Source of the DNA: Sphingomonas quercus
Lineage (GTDB): Bacteria; Pseudomonadota; Alphaproteobacteria; Sphingomonadales; Sphingomonadaceae
Length of the DNA: 64,000 nucleotides
Direction of reading: 5' to 3'
NCBI RefSeq assembly: GCF_018863195.1
Contig: NZ_JAHKRT010000006.1
Coordinates: forward strand, 124,001-188,000
Below the pieces are notes generated by a model that had not been told where the DNA came from, ran no database searches, and saw only the letters and a program-made list of their open reading frames with translations. Position numbers and translations under genes: made by a program. Below, in pieces: positions 24,669 to 32,585 of this stretch. Every line of letters starts with the position of its first letter. The stretch's first letter is position 1.

Positions 24669-25070
24669 ATGCGTCTGCCTGTTCTGTTTGCCGCGCTGCT
24701 GGGCGGCGCCGTCACCAGCGGCAGCGTCGCGGCGTCCGGAGACCCGCTCGATTCGCCGGCGCCGGGCTTCATGCCGATCGCCGAGATCACCACCCCGATC
24801 GTCGACGCCAGCCGGCTCGACGGCGCGGTGAAGGTGCTGGCGACGATCGAGACGGCCGACCCGGCAACGATGGACCAGGTGCGTGCAGACATGCCCATGG
24901 TCCGCGCCGAAATGTACGCGGCGACGCTGGAATTCTCCCGCCTCTACGCCTCGGGCCTGCGCGCGGTGGACGCCAAACGCCTTGGCGAGCATCTTTCCGC
25001 TGCCGTGCGCAAGTCGCACCCGCAGGTGTCGCGCGTGCTGATCCTCAGGCTCCAGGCACAGCCCGCCTGA
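24669..25070 (+). CDS. Small exported protein, FliL-like C-terminal pattern
   Basis: A 133-residue protein with a signal peptide (MRLPVLFAALLGGAVTSGSVAASG). The mature part reads MPIAEITTPIVDASRLDGAVKVLATIETADPATMDQVRADMPMVRAEMYAATLEF and ends RKSHPQVSRVLILRLQAQ. The strand-helix-helix-strand pattern recalls the periplasmic domain of FliL, but without a membrane anchor; this is a weak resemblance. GGAG lies seven bases before ATG 24669. Divergent from the TM/TPR operon. Function unknown. Confidence 0.6.
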   Translation: MRLPVLFAALLGGAVTSGSVAASGDPLDSPAPGFMPIAEITTPIVDASRLDGAVKVLATIETADPATMDQVRADMPMVRAEMYAATLEFSRLYASGLRAVDAKRLGEHLSAAVRKSHPQVSRVLILRLQAQPA

Positions 25071-25227
25071 CACATCTCCGCGCACCGGGCAGCCGTCTTC
25101 CTACGCCGTCAGACTGAGTTCGGTTCAGCATCCCCTCGGCCGCAGATGCCGGGGTTCCGCCCGGGCGGACCCGAAGTCCGGGGTGACGATGCCTGGACTG
25201 TTGCCGGGCGCCAGTTCCGCACCCCCC

Positions 25228-25256
25228 GTCATGCTGAACTGGGTTCAGCATCCACC
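25228..25256. repeat. REP-like hairpin element
   Basis: GTCATGCTGAAC, loop TGG, then GTTCAGCATCCACC. Same family as 22183 and 43385. Confidence 0.65.
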
Positions 25257-25313
25257 CCGCCGCAAGCGCCCGGATCGGGGCTGCGCCGATCCTGGAACAG
25301 GTCAGGTGACGAT

Positions 25314-25367
25314 GCGCCGGGGCGAGACGGGGCAGGCCCCGTGCCTGTCCCCGTCTCGCCCCGGCGC
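25314..25367. terminator. Very long GC-rich hairpin 3' of motE
   Basis: A perfect 19 bp stem (25314-25332 with 25349-25367) continues, after a one-base bulge, into CAGGC/GCCTG with loop CCCGT. It begins 7 bp beyond the motE stop. No U tract on either strand, so it may protect the 3' end rather than terminate. Confidence 0.55.
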
Positions 25368-25373
25368 TCTTCC

Positions 25374-26171
25374 TTATGCCTTTGGCGGCGGCGGGGTGAT
25401 CTCTTCCTTGGGCGCGCCGGCGCCCGCCTGCTTCGGCGCAGCGGCGCGCGTCAGCGGCGGGCGGGCCGCGGCGGTCTTGCCGCGCGGCTGGGCACGCTCG
25501 GGCTGGGCAACGGGCGCCGGCGCAGGCGCAGGCGCGGCGACCGGCTGCGGCGCGGCCTCCGGCGCCGGACCGATCGGCTTGCCAGCGAGCGCCATGCTGA
25601 GGCGCACCGCCGCCTGCGGGCTCATGCTCGACAGGATCATCGCGGTGTTGCGCTCGCGCATCCGCTTGGCGACCTGCATCTGAACATCGAGGTCGAGCCG
25701 CTCGAACACCGGCGCGGCGCGGGCGGGCTTCATCGTCTGATAAATGCGCGCGAGATCGTCATAGGGCTGGTCGACCGCGTCCGGCGTGCCGCTCTGGCCA
25801 CCATTGGCGCCGCCGCCACGCGCGCCACCCGCCTGCGGCGCGGGCGCCTGACGCGCGGCAAGCTCTGCCTTCAGCCGTTGCTCGGCGGCGCGGGTCGCCT
25901 GCTCGCGCAGGTCAAGCGCGCGGCGCTGGCTGGCCATCACCTGATCATGGTCGGCGGCGCTCTGCGCAATCTGCACGCCGAGCCGCGTCGGGATCGGCGC
26001 GGCATCGGGCGCGGCCACCGCCGCCACCGCATTGGCGACCGCAGCGACGCCGGCGACGCCGATCATCGCGGTCAGCGGCGAGGGCCGGCGACGCATCACC
26101 CGCTCGAGCATGGGCACCGGCTTCGTCGTCCGGGCGGGCAACCCGGCGCCGCCCTTCTTCTGTGCGGCCAT
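25374..26171 (-). CDS. motE: MotE-family flagellar protein (MgtE-N-like domain)
   Basis: A 265-residue protein with one membrane segment (LTAMIGVAGVAAVANAVAAVAA). A charged helix follows (QRRALDLREQATRAAEQRLKAELAAR), then the MotE/MgtE-N motif DDLARIYQTMKPARAAPVFERLDLDVQMQVAKRMRERNTAMILSSM. The tail is Pro/Ala/Lys-rich (about 195-265). In rhizobia MotE is a periplasmic chaperone of MotC. Here it ends the fliL-fliM-DUF6468-motE operon. Confidence 0.8.
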   Translation of the reverse strand: MAAQKKGGAGLPARTTKPVPMLERVMRRRPSPLTAMIGVAGVAAVANAVAAVAAPDAAPIPTRLGVQIAQSAADHDQVMASQRRALDLREQATRAAEQRLKAELAARQAPAPQAGGARGGGANGGQSGTPDAVDQPYDDLARIYQTMKPARAAPVFERLDLDVQMQVAKRMRERNTAMILSSMSPQAAVRLSMALAGKPIGPAPEAAPQPVAAPAPAPAPVAQPERAQPRGKTAAARPPLTRAAAPKQAGAGAPKEEITPPPPKA

Positions 26172-26172
26172 C

Positions 26173-26703
26173 TCAATATTTCTCCGCGGACATGGTCACC
26201 TTGTCATGCGCCGTGGCCAGCGCTTCCAGCTCGGCCATGAGGCCGATTGCGGGCTTGAACTCCTCCTCGTCGCCGGTGGCGCGCTTCGGCTGCAACCGGC
26301 CGCCGGCGGCGCGGCGGGCGCGCATCTGCTGCGACGGGCGGCCACGCTTCGCCGGGGCGGGAGCGGCCTCGGCCACCTCTTCCTTGGCGCGCTCGGCGCT
26401 GGACGCCTCGACGATGCGCTCGGCGATGGAATTGCCGATGCCGATCATCACCGACAGCTCCTCGCGCAGATCCTCGGCGGACTGGATGGTGCGGATGCTC
26501 GCCGCGCCATCGGTCGCGAGCATTTCCTTCAGCTCGCCGAGCACCTGCCGGGCCTGGCCGGTGGCGCGATCGAGCGACTTGACCATCTCGCCCAGATCAC
26601 CCTTTTTGAGCGCGTTGAAGCGGCGGATCATCCGCACCGTCTGCACGATCACGGCGATGCACAGCACGCTGAGCAGCAGGTTGCTGAGGGCCACGAAGCT
26701 CAT
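26173..26703 (-). CDS. DUF6468 flagellar-locus protein
   Basis: A 176-residue protein with one N-terminal membrane helix (SFVALSNLLLSVLCIAVIVQTV). A helical cytoplasmic part follows (RRFNALKKGDLGEMVKSLDRATGQARQVLGELKEML, then GNSIAERIVEASSAER) and a basic tail. DUF6468 genes sit next to fliM in many alphaproteobacteria; function unknown. ATG 26703 overlaps the fliM stop, so translation is coupled. Confidence 0.75.
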   Translation of the reverse strand: MSFVALSNLLLSVLCIAVIVQTVRMIRRFNALKKGDLGEMVKSLDRATGQARQVLGELKEMLATDGAASIRTIQSAEDLREELSVMIGIGNSIAERIVEASSAERAKEEVAEAAPAPAKRGRPSQQMRARRAAGGRLQPKRATGDEEEFKPAIGLMAELEALATAHDKVTMSAEKY

Positions 26704-27719
26704 CGGGAAAAGCCTTTCGAAATGTCCGTCACCATGCGGATGGCGATGTTGCTGCAGCGCTGGCCGATATGGGCGCGGCCCAGCGGCACGCCGCCGCAAT
26801 GCACTTCCAGCGCATCGTCGGGCCCGCGATTGACGCCGATCGTCTGGCCGACAGCCAGGTTCATGACGTCGTTGAGGCGCATCACCTTCTCGCCGAGCAC
26901 CACGTCCATGATGATCTCGGTCTGCCACAGCTCGTTGGCCATGTGGGCTTCCCAGATGCGATCGCGGCCGAGCTTCTCGCCCATGAAGCGCTGCAACAGC
27001 TTGCCGCGCACGGGCTCGATGGTGGCGTGCGGCAGGACGACGGAGAATTTGCCGCCGCGCCCTTCCATGTCGACGCGGAAGGTGGCGACCGCGGCGATGT
27101 TGGAGGGGCCGGCGATCGCCGCGAAGCGGGGGCTCGTCTCGACGCGCTCCAGCTCGATGCCGATCGGCTCGATCGCCTCGAAGGAGGCGGCGAAATCGTT
27201 GAGCGCCAGCTGCACCATCCGCGACACCAGCGAGGTTTCGATGGTGGTGAAGGCGCGGCCGTCGATGCGCACCGGCTCATTGCCCTTGCGCCCGCCGAGC
27301 AGCGCATCGACGACGGCGTAGATCAGGCCGGAATCGACGGTGACGACGCCGTAATTCTCCCACTCGCGCACCTTGAACACGCCGAGCATGGCGGGCAGCG
27401 CGACGCGGTTCATGAACTCGCCGAAGCGCGTCGAGGTGACTTCCTCCAGATGGACGTCGATCGCGTCCGAAGTGAGGTTGCGCATGCTGGTGGCGAAGGT
27501 GCGCACCATCCGCTCGCACACCACCTCCAGCATCGGCAGGCGCTCATGGCTGATGACGTCGGACTCGATGACCGCCTTGAGGCCGCTCTTCTGCGCGGTC
27601 GGCGTGACCAGGTCGAAGCCGAACAGCGCGTCGATGCCGGCCTGATCGAAGGTCTCGCCGACCTCTGACGAGACCTTCGGCGGCTCCGGCAGCTCGAAAT
27701 CGTCGAAATCGTCGCTCAT
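26700..27719 (-). CDS. fliM: Flagellar switch protein FliM
   Basis: A 339-residue C-ring protein. The middle domain has RNLTSDAIDVHLEEVTSTRFGEFMNRVALPAMLGVF and GRAFTTIETSLVSRMVQLALNDFAASF. The C-terminal SpoA domain has MDVVLGEKVMRLNDVMNLAVGQTI. The N-terminus is acidic (MSDDFDDFELPEP) and lacks an obvious canonical CheY-binding LSQxEIDALL; the nearest match is DQAGIDALFGFD. It overlaps fliL and DUF6468 by ATGA-type junctions. Confidence 0.95.
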   Translation of the reverse strand: MSDDFDDFELPEPPKVSSEVGETFDQAGIDALFGFDLVTPTAQKSGLKAVIESDVISHERLPMLEVVCERMVRTFATSMRNLTSDAIDVHLEEVTSTRFGEFMNRVALPAMLGVFKVREWENYGVVTVDSGLIYAVVDALLGGRKGNEPVRIDGRAFTTIETSLVSRMVQLALNDFAASFEAIEPIGIELERVETSPRFAAIAGPSNIAAVATFRVDMEGRGGKFSVVLPHATIEPVRGKLLQRFMGEKLGRDRIWEAHMANELWQTEIIMDVVLGEKVMRLNDVMNLAVGQTIGVNRGPDDALEVHCGGVPLGRAHIGQRCSNIAIRMVTDISKGFSR

Positions 27720-28246
27720 TGCTGCACCAGATCCTGGATCAGAATGTCACGCACCATGCCCGGCCCGAGCGCCTCGGTGGCACGCACCATCATCTCTTCC
27801 TTGACGCGGAAGAGCGCGGCGGAGCCGTTGAGATCCTCGGGGCGAAGCTCGCGCAGGAAAGGCTGCAGCGCGTCGAGCACCGCCGGCAGCTTGGCCTTGA
27901 GGTCGGCGGCCTTCTTCGCATCGGTCGCGACGACGATGAAGCGCATCTTCAGGAAGCGCGCCTCCCCGTCCGCCGTGCGCAGGTTGACCAGCATCGTCGG
28001 CGCCTCGACATAGGCGTCCGCCGAGGCGCCCTCCTTGCCGTGGCCGCCCTCGGCCGCCGGCGCCTCCGCCCCATGCTCGGTATCGGCCTTCTTGCCGCCC
28101 AGCATCACATAGGCGCCGGCACCCGCCGCGATCAGCACCGCCACCACCGCGAGCGCGATGATGATCAGCTTCTTCTTCTTCGGCTGCGTGGCCTGCGCAG
28201 GAGCTTCGTCCTCCGCGGCCACATTGATGATCACGTCGCTCGACAT
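27716..28246 (-). CDS. fliL: Flagellar basal-body protein FliL
   Basis: A 176-residue protein: Lys-rich cytoplasmic tail, one membrane helix (LIIIALAVVAVLIAAGAGAYVML), a charged linker, then the FliL domain YVEAPTMLVNLRTADGEARFLKMRFIVVATD...ALFRVKEEMMVRATEALGPGMVRDILIQDLVQQ. It leads fliL-fliM-DUF6468-motE, driven by the CTATAA box at 28322-28327 with a dyad 12 bp further upstream. Confidence 0.92.
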   Translation of the reverse strand: MSSDVIINVAAEDEAPAQATQPKKKKLIIIALAVVAVLIAAGAGAYVMLGGKKADTEHGAEAPAAEGGHGKEGASADAYVEAPTMLVNLRTADGEARFLKMRFIVVATDAKKAADLKAKLPAVLDALQPFLRELRPEDLNGSAALFRVKEEMMVRATEALGPGMVRDILIQDLVQQ

Positions 28247-28317
28247 TTTATCTCCACCGAGATCAGGAAAACACGGTCGCTTTCGTGTTCGGCTGCGACC
28301 CGTCCCGCCGTTTCTCT

Positions 28318-28328
28318 CCTATTATAGG
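28318..28328. promoter_or_regulatory. Overlapping divergent -10 boxes of fliL and flgF
   Basis: CCTATTATAGG is a perfect 11 bp palindrome. It gives CTATAAT on the minus strand (fliL) and TATTAT on the plus strand (flgF), so the two promoters may share one -10 site. Confidence 0.55.
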
Positions 28329-28338
28329 ATGGACACTG

Positions 28339-28351
28339 GGCAATATTTGCC
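28339..28351. promoter_or_regulatory. FlbD/ftr-like dyad between fliL and flgF
   Basis: GGCAA-TAT-TTGCC, a perfect dyad. It lies 12 bp upstream of the fliL CTATAA box and inside the likely flgF leader, so one protein could activate one operon and repress the other. Confidence 0.65.
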
Positions 28352-28379
28352 TGGGCGTGAATTTTCCGAGGTGCTTCGA

Positions 28380-29132
28380 ATGAGCGACGTCTCATCCTAT
28401 GTGCTGCTGAGCCACGAGCAGGCGCTCCGGCGCCAGATGGACGTGACCGCCAACAACATGGCGAACAGCAGCACGGTCGGATACAAGCGCGAGCAGCCGC
28501 TGTTCCACGAATATGTGGAGCGGGTGAACGAAGCGCCGGTCAACGACGCCAGGAAGACATCGTTCGTGCTCGATTACGGCGCCGTGCACGATACCGCGCA
28601 GGGCTCCTTCCAGGCGACCGGCAACCCGCTCGACGTGATGATCGAGGGTCCCGGCTATCTCAATGTCGAGGCTCCGGGCGGCGGCGTCGCCTATACGCGC
28701 GCAGGGTTCATCAAGGTTCTGGAATCCGGCGACCTCGCCACCGCCGGCGGCCAGCGCCTGCTCGACACCAACGGCCGGCCGATCAACGTGCCGCCCGACC
28801 AGGCCAGCCGCATCTCCATCCAGTCGGACGGGTCGGTGATCGGCCCCGACGGCGGCCAGCTCGGCCGCATCGCCGTCACCGGCTTTCCCGACGAGATGGC
28901 GGTGAAGGTGCGCGGCGACGGGCTGCTCGATGGCAGCAACGGCCGCATCTACACGCAGCGCGAGGCGCGGCTGCGCTCCGGCGGGGTCGAGGCTTCCAAC
29001 GTGGAGCCGATCGTCGAGACCACCCGCATGGTCGAGATCCTGCGCGCCTACCAGACCAGCATGTCCATGTCCCAGGACCTGGACAATATGCGCAAGAGCG
29101 CGATCAGCCGCCTCGGCGGCACCAACCACTGA
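28380..29132 (+). CDS. flgF: Proximal rod protein FlgF
   Basis: A 250-residue rod protein. VLLSHEQALRRQMDVTANNMANSSTVGYKREQPLF at the start and GGVEASNVEPIVETTRMVEILRAYQTSMSMSQDLDNM at the end are the conserved rod domains; the short length separates it from FlgE. ATG 28380 opens the family N-terminus. It leads flgF-flgG-flgA-flgH. flgB is far away and flgC is not visible. Confidence 0.93.
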   Translation: MSDVSSYVLLSHEQALRRQMDVTANNMANSSTVGYKREQPLFHEYVERVNEAPVNDARKTSFVLDYGAVHDTAQGSFQATGNPLDVMIEGPGYLNVEAPGGGVAYTRAGFIKVLESGDLATAGGQRLLDTNGRPINVPPDQASRISIQSDGSVIGPDGGQLGRIAVTGFPDEMAVKVRGDGLLDGSNGRIYTQREARLRSGGVEASNVEPIVETTRMVEILRAYQTSMSMSQDLDNMRKSAISRLGGTNH

Positions 29133-29162
29133 TCTTTGATGTAATCCGAAAGGACCGGACCC

Positions 29163-29948
29163 ATGCGTTCCCTCTCGATCGCCGCCACCGGCATGCTTGC
29201 CCAGCAGACCAATGTCGACGTGATCTCAAACAACATCGCCAACATGAACACCACCGCGTTCAAGCGGCAGCGCGCCGAATTCCAGGACCTGCTGTACCAG
29301 CAGGTTTCGCGTCCGGGCACCGCAACGAGCCAGGATGGCACCAAGGTGCCGTCCGGCATCCAGATCGGCGCCGGTGTGCGCACCGGCGGCGTCTATCGCA
29401 TCAACGAGGCGGGCGCGCTGACCAAGACCGACGGCCGCTATGACATGGCGATCGACGGCGAGGGCTTTTTCCAGGTGACGCTGCCGACCGGCGAGACGGG
29501 CTATACCCGCGCCGGCTCCTTCCAGGTGTCCGACCAGGGCGAGCTCGTCACCAGCGACGGCTATCGCGTCGAGCCGGCGATCACCGTGCCGCAGGGCGCG
29601 GTCGACGTGATGGTCTCGAAGACCGGCGAGGTCCAGATCAAGATGCAGGACCAGACCCAGATCCAGACGATCGGCCAGATCGAGCTTGCCACCTTCGTCA
29701 ACCAGTCCGGCCTCGAGGCGATGGGCTCCAACCTGTTCCTGGAGACCGACGCGTCCGGCCAGCCGACCGTCTCGACGCCCGGCCAGCCGGGTTTCGGCAC
29801 CATCAACCAGGGCTTCCTCGAAGCGTCCAACGTCAACCCGGTGTCCGAGATCACCTCGCTGATCACGGCGCAGCGCGCCTATGAGATGAACAGCCGGGTG
29901 GTGAAGACCGCCGACGAGATGCTGGCCACCTCCTCGCAGATGCACTGA
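29163..29948 (+). CDS. flgG: Distal rod protein FlgG
   Basis: A 261-residue protein: MRSLSIAATGMLAQQTNVDVISNNIANMNTTAFKRQRAEFQDLLYQ at the start and QGFLEASNVNPVSEITSLITAQRAYEMNSRVVKTADEML at the end, both diagnostic for FlgG. RBS AAAGGA precedes the ATG. 30 bp after flgF and 5 bp before flgA. Confidence 0.96.
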   Translation: MRSLSIAATGMLAQQTNVDVISNNIANMNTTAFKRQRAEFQDLLYQQVSRPGTATSQDGTKVPSGIQIGAGVRTGGVYRINEAGALTKTDGRYDMAIDGEGFFQVTLPTGETGYTRAGSFQVSDQGELVTSDGYRVEPAITVPQGAVDVMVSKTGEVQIKMQDQTQIQTIGQIELATFVNQSGLEAMGSNLFLETDASGQPTVSTPGQPGFGTINQGFLEASNVNPVSEITSLITAQRAYEMNSRVVKTADEMLATSSQMH

Positions 29949-29953
29949 GCCCG

Positions 29954-30400
29954 ATGCGCGCGCTTCTCATCGCGACGCTGCTGCTGCCCGGCGCGGCGGC
30001 GGCGCAGCCTTCCTCTCCGCTCGCCGACACGCCGGTGCTGGCGCGCACCGTCGAGAAGGGCGAGCGGGTCACCGCCGGCGACTTCACCGTCGATCGCCGC
30101 CCGGCCAGCGTGGCGCGCGTCGCGCTCAAGCCGGCCGATGCCGATGGCATGGAGGCCGCCCGGCGGCTGATGGCCGGGGCGCCGCTGCGCGCCAGCGACC
30201 TCGTCCATGCCCAGCTCGTGCGGCGCGGCGAATCCGTGGTGATCACGGTGCGCGCCGGCACGCTGTCCATCTCGACGCCGGGCAAGGCGCTGACCGGCGG
30301 CGGCGCGGGCGAGGCGGTGCGCGTGCTGAGCATCAGCACCAACCGCACGCTCGATGCCGTCGTCGAATCCGGCGGCCATGTCCGCGTGACGACGCTTTAG
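29954..30400 (+). CDS. flgA: P-ring assembly chaperone FlgA
   Basis: A 148-residue protein with a signal peptide (MRALLIATLLLPGAAAAQ) and a FlgA/SAF-type domain: PVLARTVEKGERVTAGDFTVDRRP, then RRLMAGAPLRASDLVHAQLVRRGESVVITVRAGTLSISTPGKAL and a VRVLSISTNRTLDAVVESGGHVRV ending. It is a periplasmic chaperone for FlgI, yet flgI is not present after flgH as it usually is. Confidence 0.88.
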   Translation: MRALLIATLLLPGAAAAQPSSPLADTPVLARTVEKGERVTAGDFTVDRRPASVARVALKPADADGMEAARRLMAGAPLRASDLVHAQLVRRGESVVITVRAGTLSISTPGKALTGGGAGEAVRVLSISTNRTLDAVVESGGHVRVTTL

Positions 30401-30411
30401 GAGTGATTGTG

Positions 30412-31161
30412 ATGAAGCGTATGGTTTCCGTTGTAGCGCTGGCCTGCCTGCTGTCCGGCTGCGGCGCGGTCGGGCGTCTGCAAGGCGTCGGCAAGGCGCC
30501 GAAGATGACGGCGATGGACGATCCCGTCGCGCCGGAGATCGAGCCCTCGCTCGGCCTGCAGGGTGCGGCCCATCGCAACGGCGCGACGGCGGCGCCTGCG
30601 CCCTCCGCCTCGCTGTTCCGCACCGGCGCGGGCGGCTTCCTGCGCGATCAGCGCGCCTCGAAGGTGGGCGATATCCTCACCATCCGCATCAACATCGCCG
30701 ACAAGGCGTCGGTGGACAACACCACGTCGCGCACGCGCGCCGGCGGCGAGACGGGCGGCATCGCCGGCCTGCTCGGCCTGGAGACGCAGCTGCCCAAGAT
30801 CCTGCCGGGCAAGCCGGATCCGTCGAAGCTGGTCGATTTCAATTCCAACTCGACCGCGACCGGCGCCGGCAACACGACCCGCAGCGAGCAGATCAACCTG
30901 ACCATGGCGGCGATCGTCACCGGCGTGCTGCCCAACGGCAATCTGGTGATCCGCGGCCGGCAGGAGGTGCGCGTCAATTTCGAGCTGCGCGAGCTGATCG
31001 TCACCGGCATCGTCCGGCCCGAGGATATCGCCCGCGACAATACCATTGCCCACAGCCAGATCGCGGAAGCGCGCATCAGCTATGGCGGCCGCGGCCAGCT
31101 CACCGACGCGCAGCAGGCGCGCTGGGGCCAGCAGATCTACGACGCGCTGTTTCCGTTCTGA
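30412..31161 (+). CDS. flgH: L-ring lipoprotein FlgH
   Basis: A 249-residue lipoprotein. The lipobox LLSGC places the lipidated Cys at residue 17. Family motifs LFRTGAGGFLRDQRASKVGDILTIRINIADKASVDNTTSRTR and GNLVIRGRQEVRVNFELRELIVTGIVRPEDIARDNTI follow. AGGAG lies eight bases before ATG 30412, preferred over GTG codons just upstream. Last gene of the flgF operon; flgI would be expected next but is absent. Confidence 0.95.
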   Translation: MKRMVSVVALACLLSGCGAVGRLQGVGKAPKMTAMDDPVAPEIEPSLGLQGAAHRNGATAAPAPSASLFRTGAGGFLRDQRASKVGDILTIRINIADKASVDNTTSRTRAGGETGGIAGLLGLETQLPKILPGKPDPSKLVDFNSNSTATGAGNTTRSEQINLTMAAIVTGVLPNGNLVIRGRQEVRVNFELRELIVTGIVRPEDIARDNTIAHSQIAEARISYGGRGQLTDAQQARWGQQIYDALFPF

Positions 31162-31303
31162 CCGAACGCCGGGCGCCGCACTGGCTGCGCCCGGCCCGCC
31201 TCCGATCACCGGCCACGGCCGGGCGGGACGCGCGCCGTCCTGCCCGGCCGTTTCGCCGTTTGGCGTCGCTTCGCGGCGGGGAGCCCGGCCGGTCCAAATA
31301 AAA

Positions 31304-31335
31304 GCGGAGGCCCGGCGCGATCGCCGGACCTCCGC
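31304..31335 (-). terminator. Terminator of the DGHHR-methyltransferase gene
   Basis: GCGGAGG/CCTCCGC outer stem with CCGGCG/CGCCGG inner stem and a CGAT loop. On the minus strand it is followed by UUUUAUUU. It also lies between the convergent flgH and methyltransferase genes. Confidence 0.8.
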
Positions 31336-31366
31336 AGATTGTCCGTCAGGACGTGCCTGCCGGCGA

Positions 31367-32539
31367 TCAGCCGGCGAGGAACGGGCGATAGGGGTTGAAG
31401 GCGAGCAGGCTGTCGATCGCGTCGGCATTGCGCGCGAAGATGCCGAGCTCGCGCACCCGGCCCGTGCCGATCGTCATGCGCAGCCGTCGATAGGCGCCGA
31501 AGCCGGTGTGCCTGTTCATGAAGTCGATCTCGCGGGCAATGTCCGATCCGGACTCCCAGAACAGGAAGTCGGACACATGATTGTCGATCTTCTTGGCGAT
31601 CTTCACCGCCGTGTCGCCTCGGTCGAGGAAGTGATAGAGAACGGTCAGCACGATCGCCATGTCGAACACCTGACTCCCGAGGTCGACGGACTCGGCGGTA
31701 TCCTGCCGGAAATCGCACTGCGTGTTGAACAGCTCGTTGAGGATCGAGGCGGTGGTGAAATGGGAATCCTGCGGCTCGACGCCGACCACTTGCGCGCCCA
31801 GGCGGCTGAAGTGACGCGAGAAATAGCCCGCGTTGCAGCCGATATCGAGCACGCTCGCCGGCCGGATATAGCCGAGCGTGTCGGCGATGCAGCCGAGCCG
31901 GTTAGGGAAGAAATTGTCACGATGGGCGAAGGGGATATGGAATTGCGGATGCTCGATCGGCGAATAGGGCTCCTTATAGCCGATCTGCTCGACATGCCGG
32001 CGTACGCGCGCGCCGATCGACGGCTCGAACAGCGACCCGAATGAGCGGGGCGACATGCGCACATTGGCCCAGCGCTGGCGCCGGCCGATCAGATAGCTGG
32101 CGCGGTGATGGCCGTCGCGCAGGATGAAGCGGCCGGTGGCCGCATCATATTCGCCGTCGAGCAGGAAGGCGTCGTCGTCTACGCCATTCTCGGCATAGCG
32201 GGCGTTGAGATGGTTGAAATAATCATAGCGCTCGAAGATCTGACGGGCGGCATCACGCGGCGGGGCGACGCCCATCGTGCGGTGGGTGGCATTCCACCAA
32301 TTCTCATAATAGCCAACGTCCAGGCGCGAGGGATCGAAGAAACCCTCGAACAGCCGCACATGCGAGCGCAGGCTCAGGATCGACAGGCCGTCGGTGATGC
32401 CGTGCTGCTGATGCCAGAGCGGCGGCCGATCGGGATATTTCCCCGGGCCATGGATGAAATCATTGCTTTCGCAAAACAGCATCTCCACCGGAACCCGGCA
32501 GATATAGGTGTCACCAACGACCTTGAACGAGGTCTTCAT
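31367..32539 (-). CDS. Methyltransferase fused to a DGHHR (ParB/Srx-like) domain
   Basis: A 390-residue protein. The middle (about 100-155) has FLLDGEYDAATGRFILRDGHHRASYL, the DGHHR signature of ParB/sulfiredoxin-like folds. The C-terminal half is a class I SAM methyltransferase (ASVLDIGCNAGYFSRHFSRLGAQVVGVEPQ, then MAIVLTVLYHFLDRGDTAVKIAKK). The substrate is unknown. It is the 3'-most gene on this strand of a block that includes a glycosyltransferase/methyltransferase fusion, kdsA and kdsD, beside the flagellins, so a glycan or flagellin target is plausible by context only. Confidence 0.7.
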   Translation of the reverse strand: MKTSFKVVGDTYICRVPVEMLFCESNDFIHGPGKYPDRPPLWHQQHGITDGLSILSLRSHVRLFEGFFDPSRLDVGYYENWWNATHRTMGVAPPRDAARQIFERYDYFNHLNARYAENGVDDDAFLLDGEYDAATGRFILRDGHHRASYLIGRRQRWANVRMSPRSFGSLFEPSIGARVRRHVEQIGYKEPYSPIEHPQFHIPFAHRDNFFPNRLGCIADTLGYIRPASVLDIGCNAGYFSRHFSRLGAQVVGVEPQDSHFTTASILNELFNTQCDFRQDTAESVDLGSQVFDMAIVLTVLYHFLDRGDTAVKIAKKIDNHVSDFLFWESGSDIAREIDFMNRHTGFGAYRRLRMTIGTGRVRELGIFARNADAIDSLLAFNPYRPFLAG

Positions 32540-32585
32540 TCCTCATCATCCCCTGAATGACTATCGACACCCGGCAGTCGCCGGT

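Larger units (their letters stand above)
25071..25373. other. Intergenic region with REP-like repeats and a long hairpin
   Basis: No gene seen. It holds a degenerate repeat copy around 25112-25135, a good copy at 25228-25256, and a 19 bp perfect stem next to the motE stop. Confidence 0.65.
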
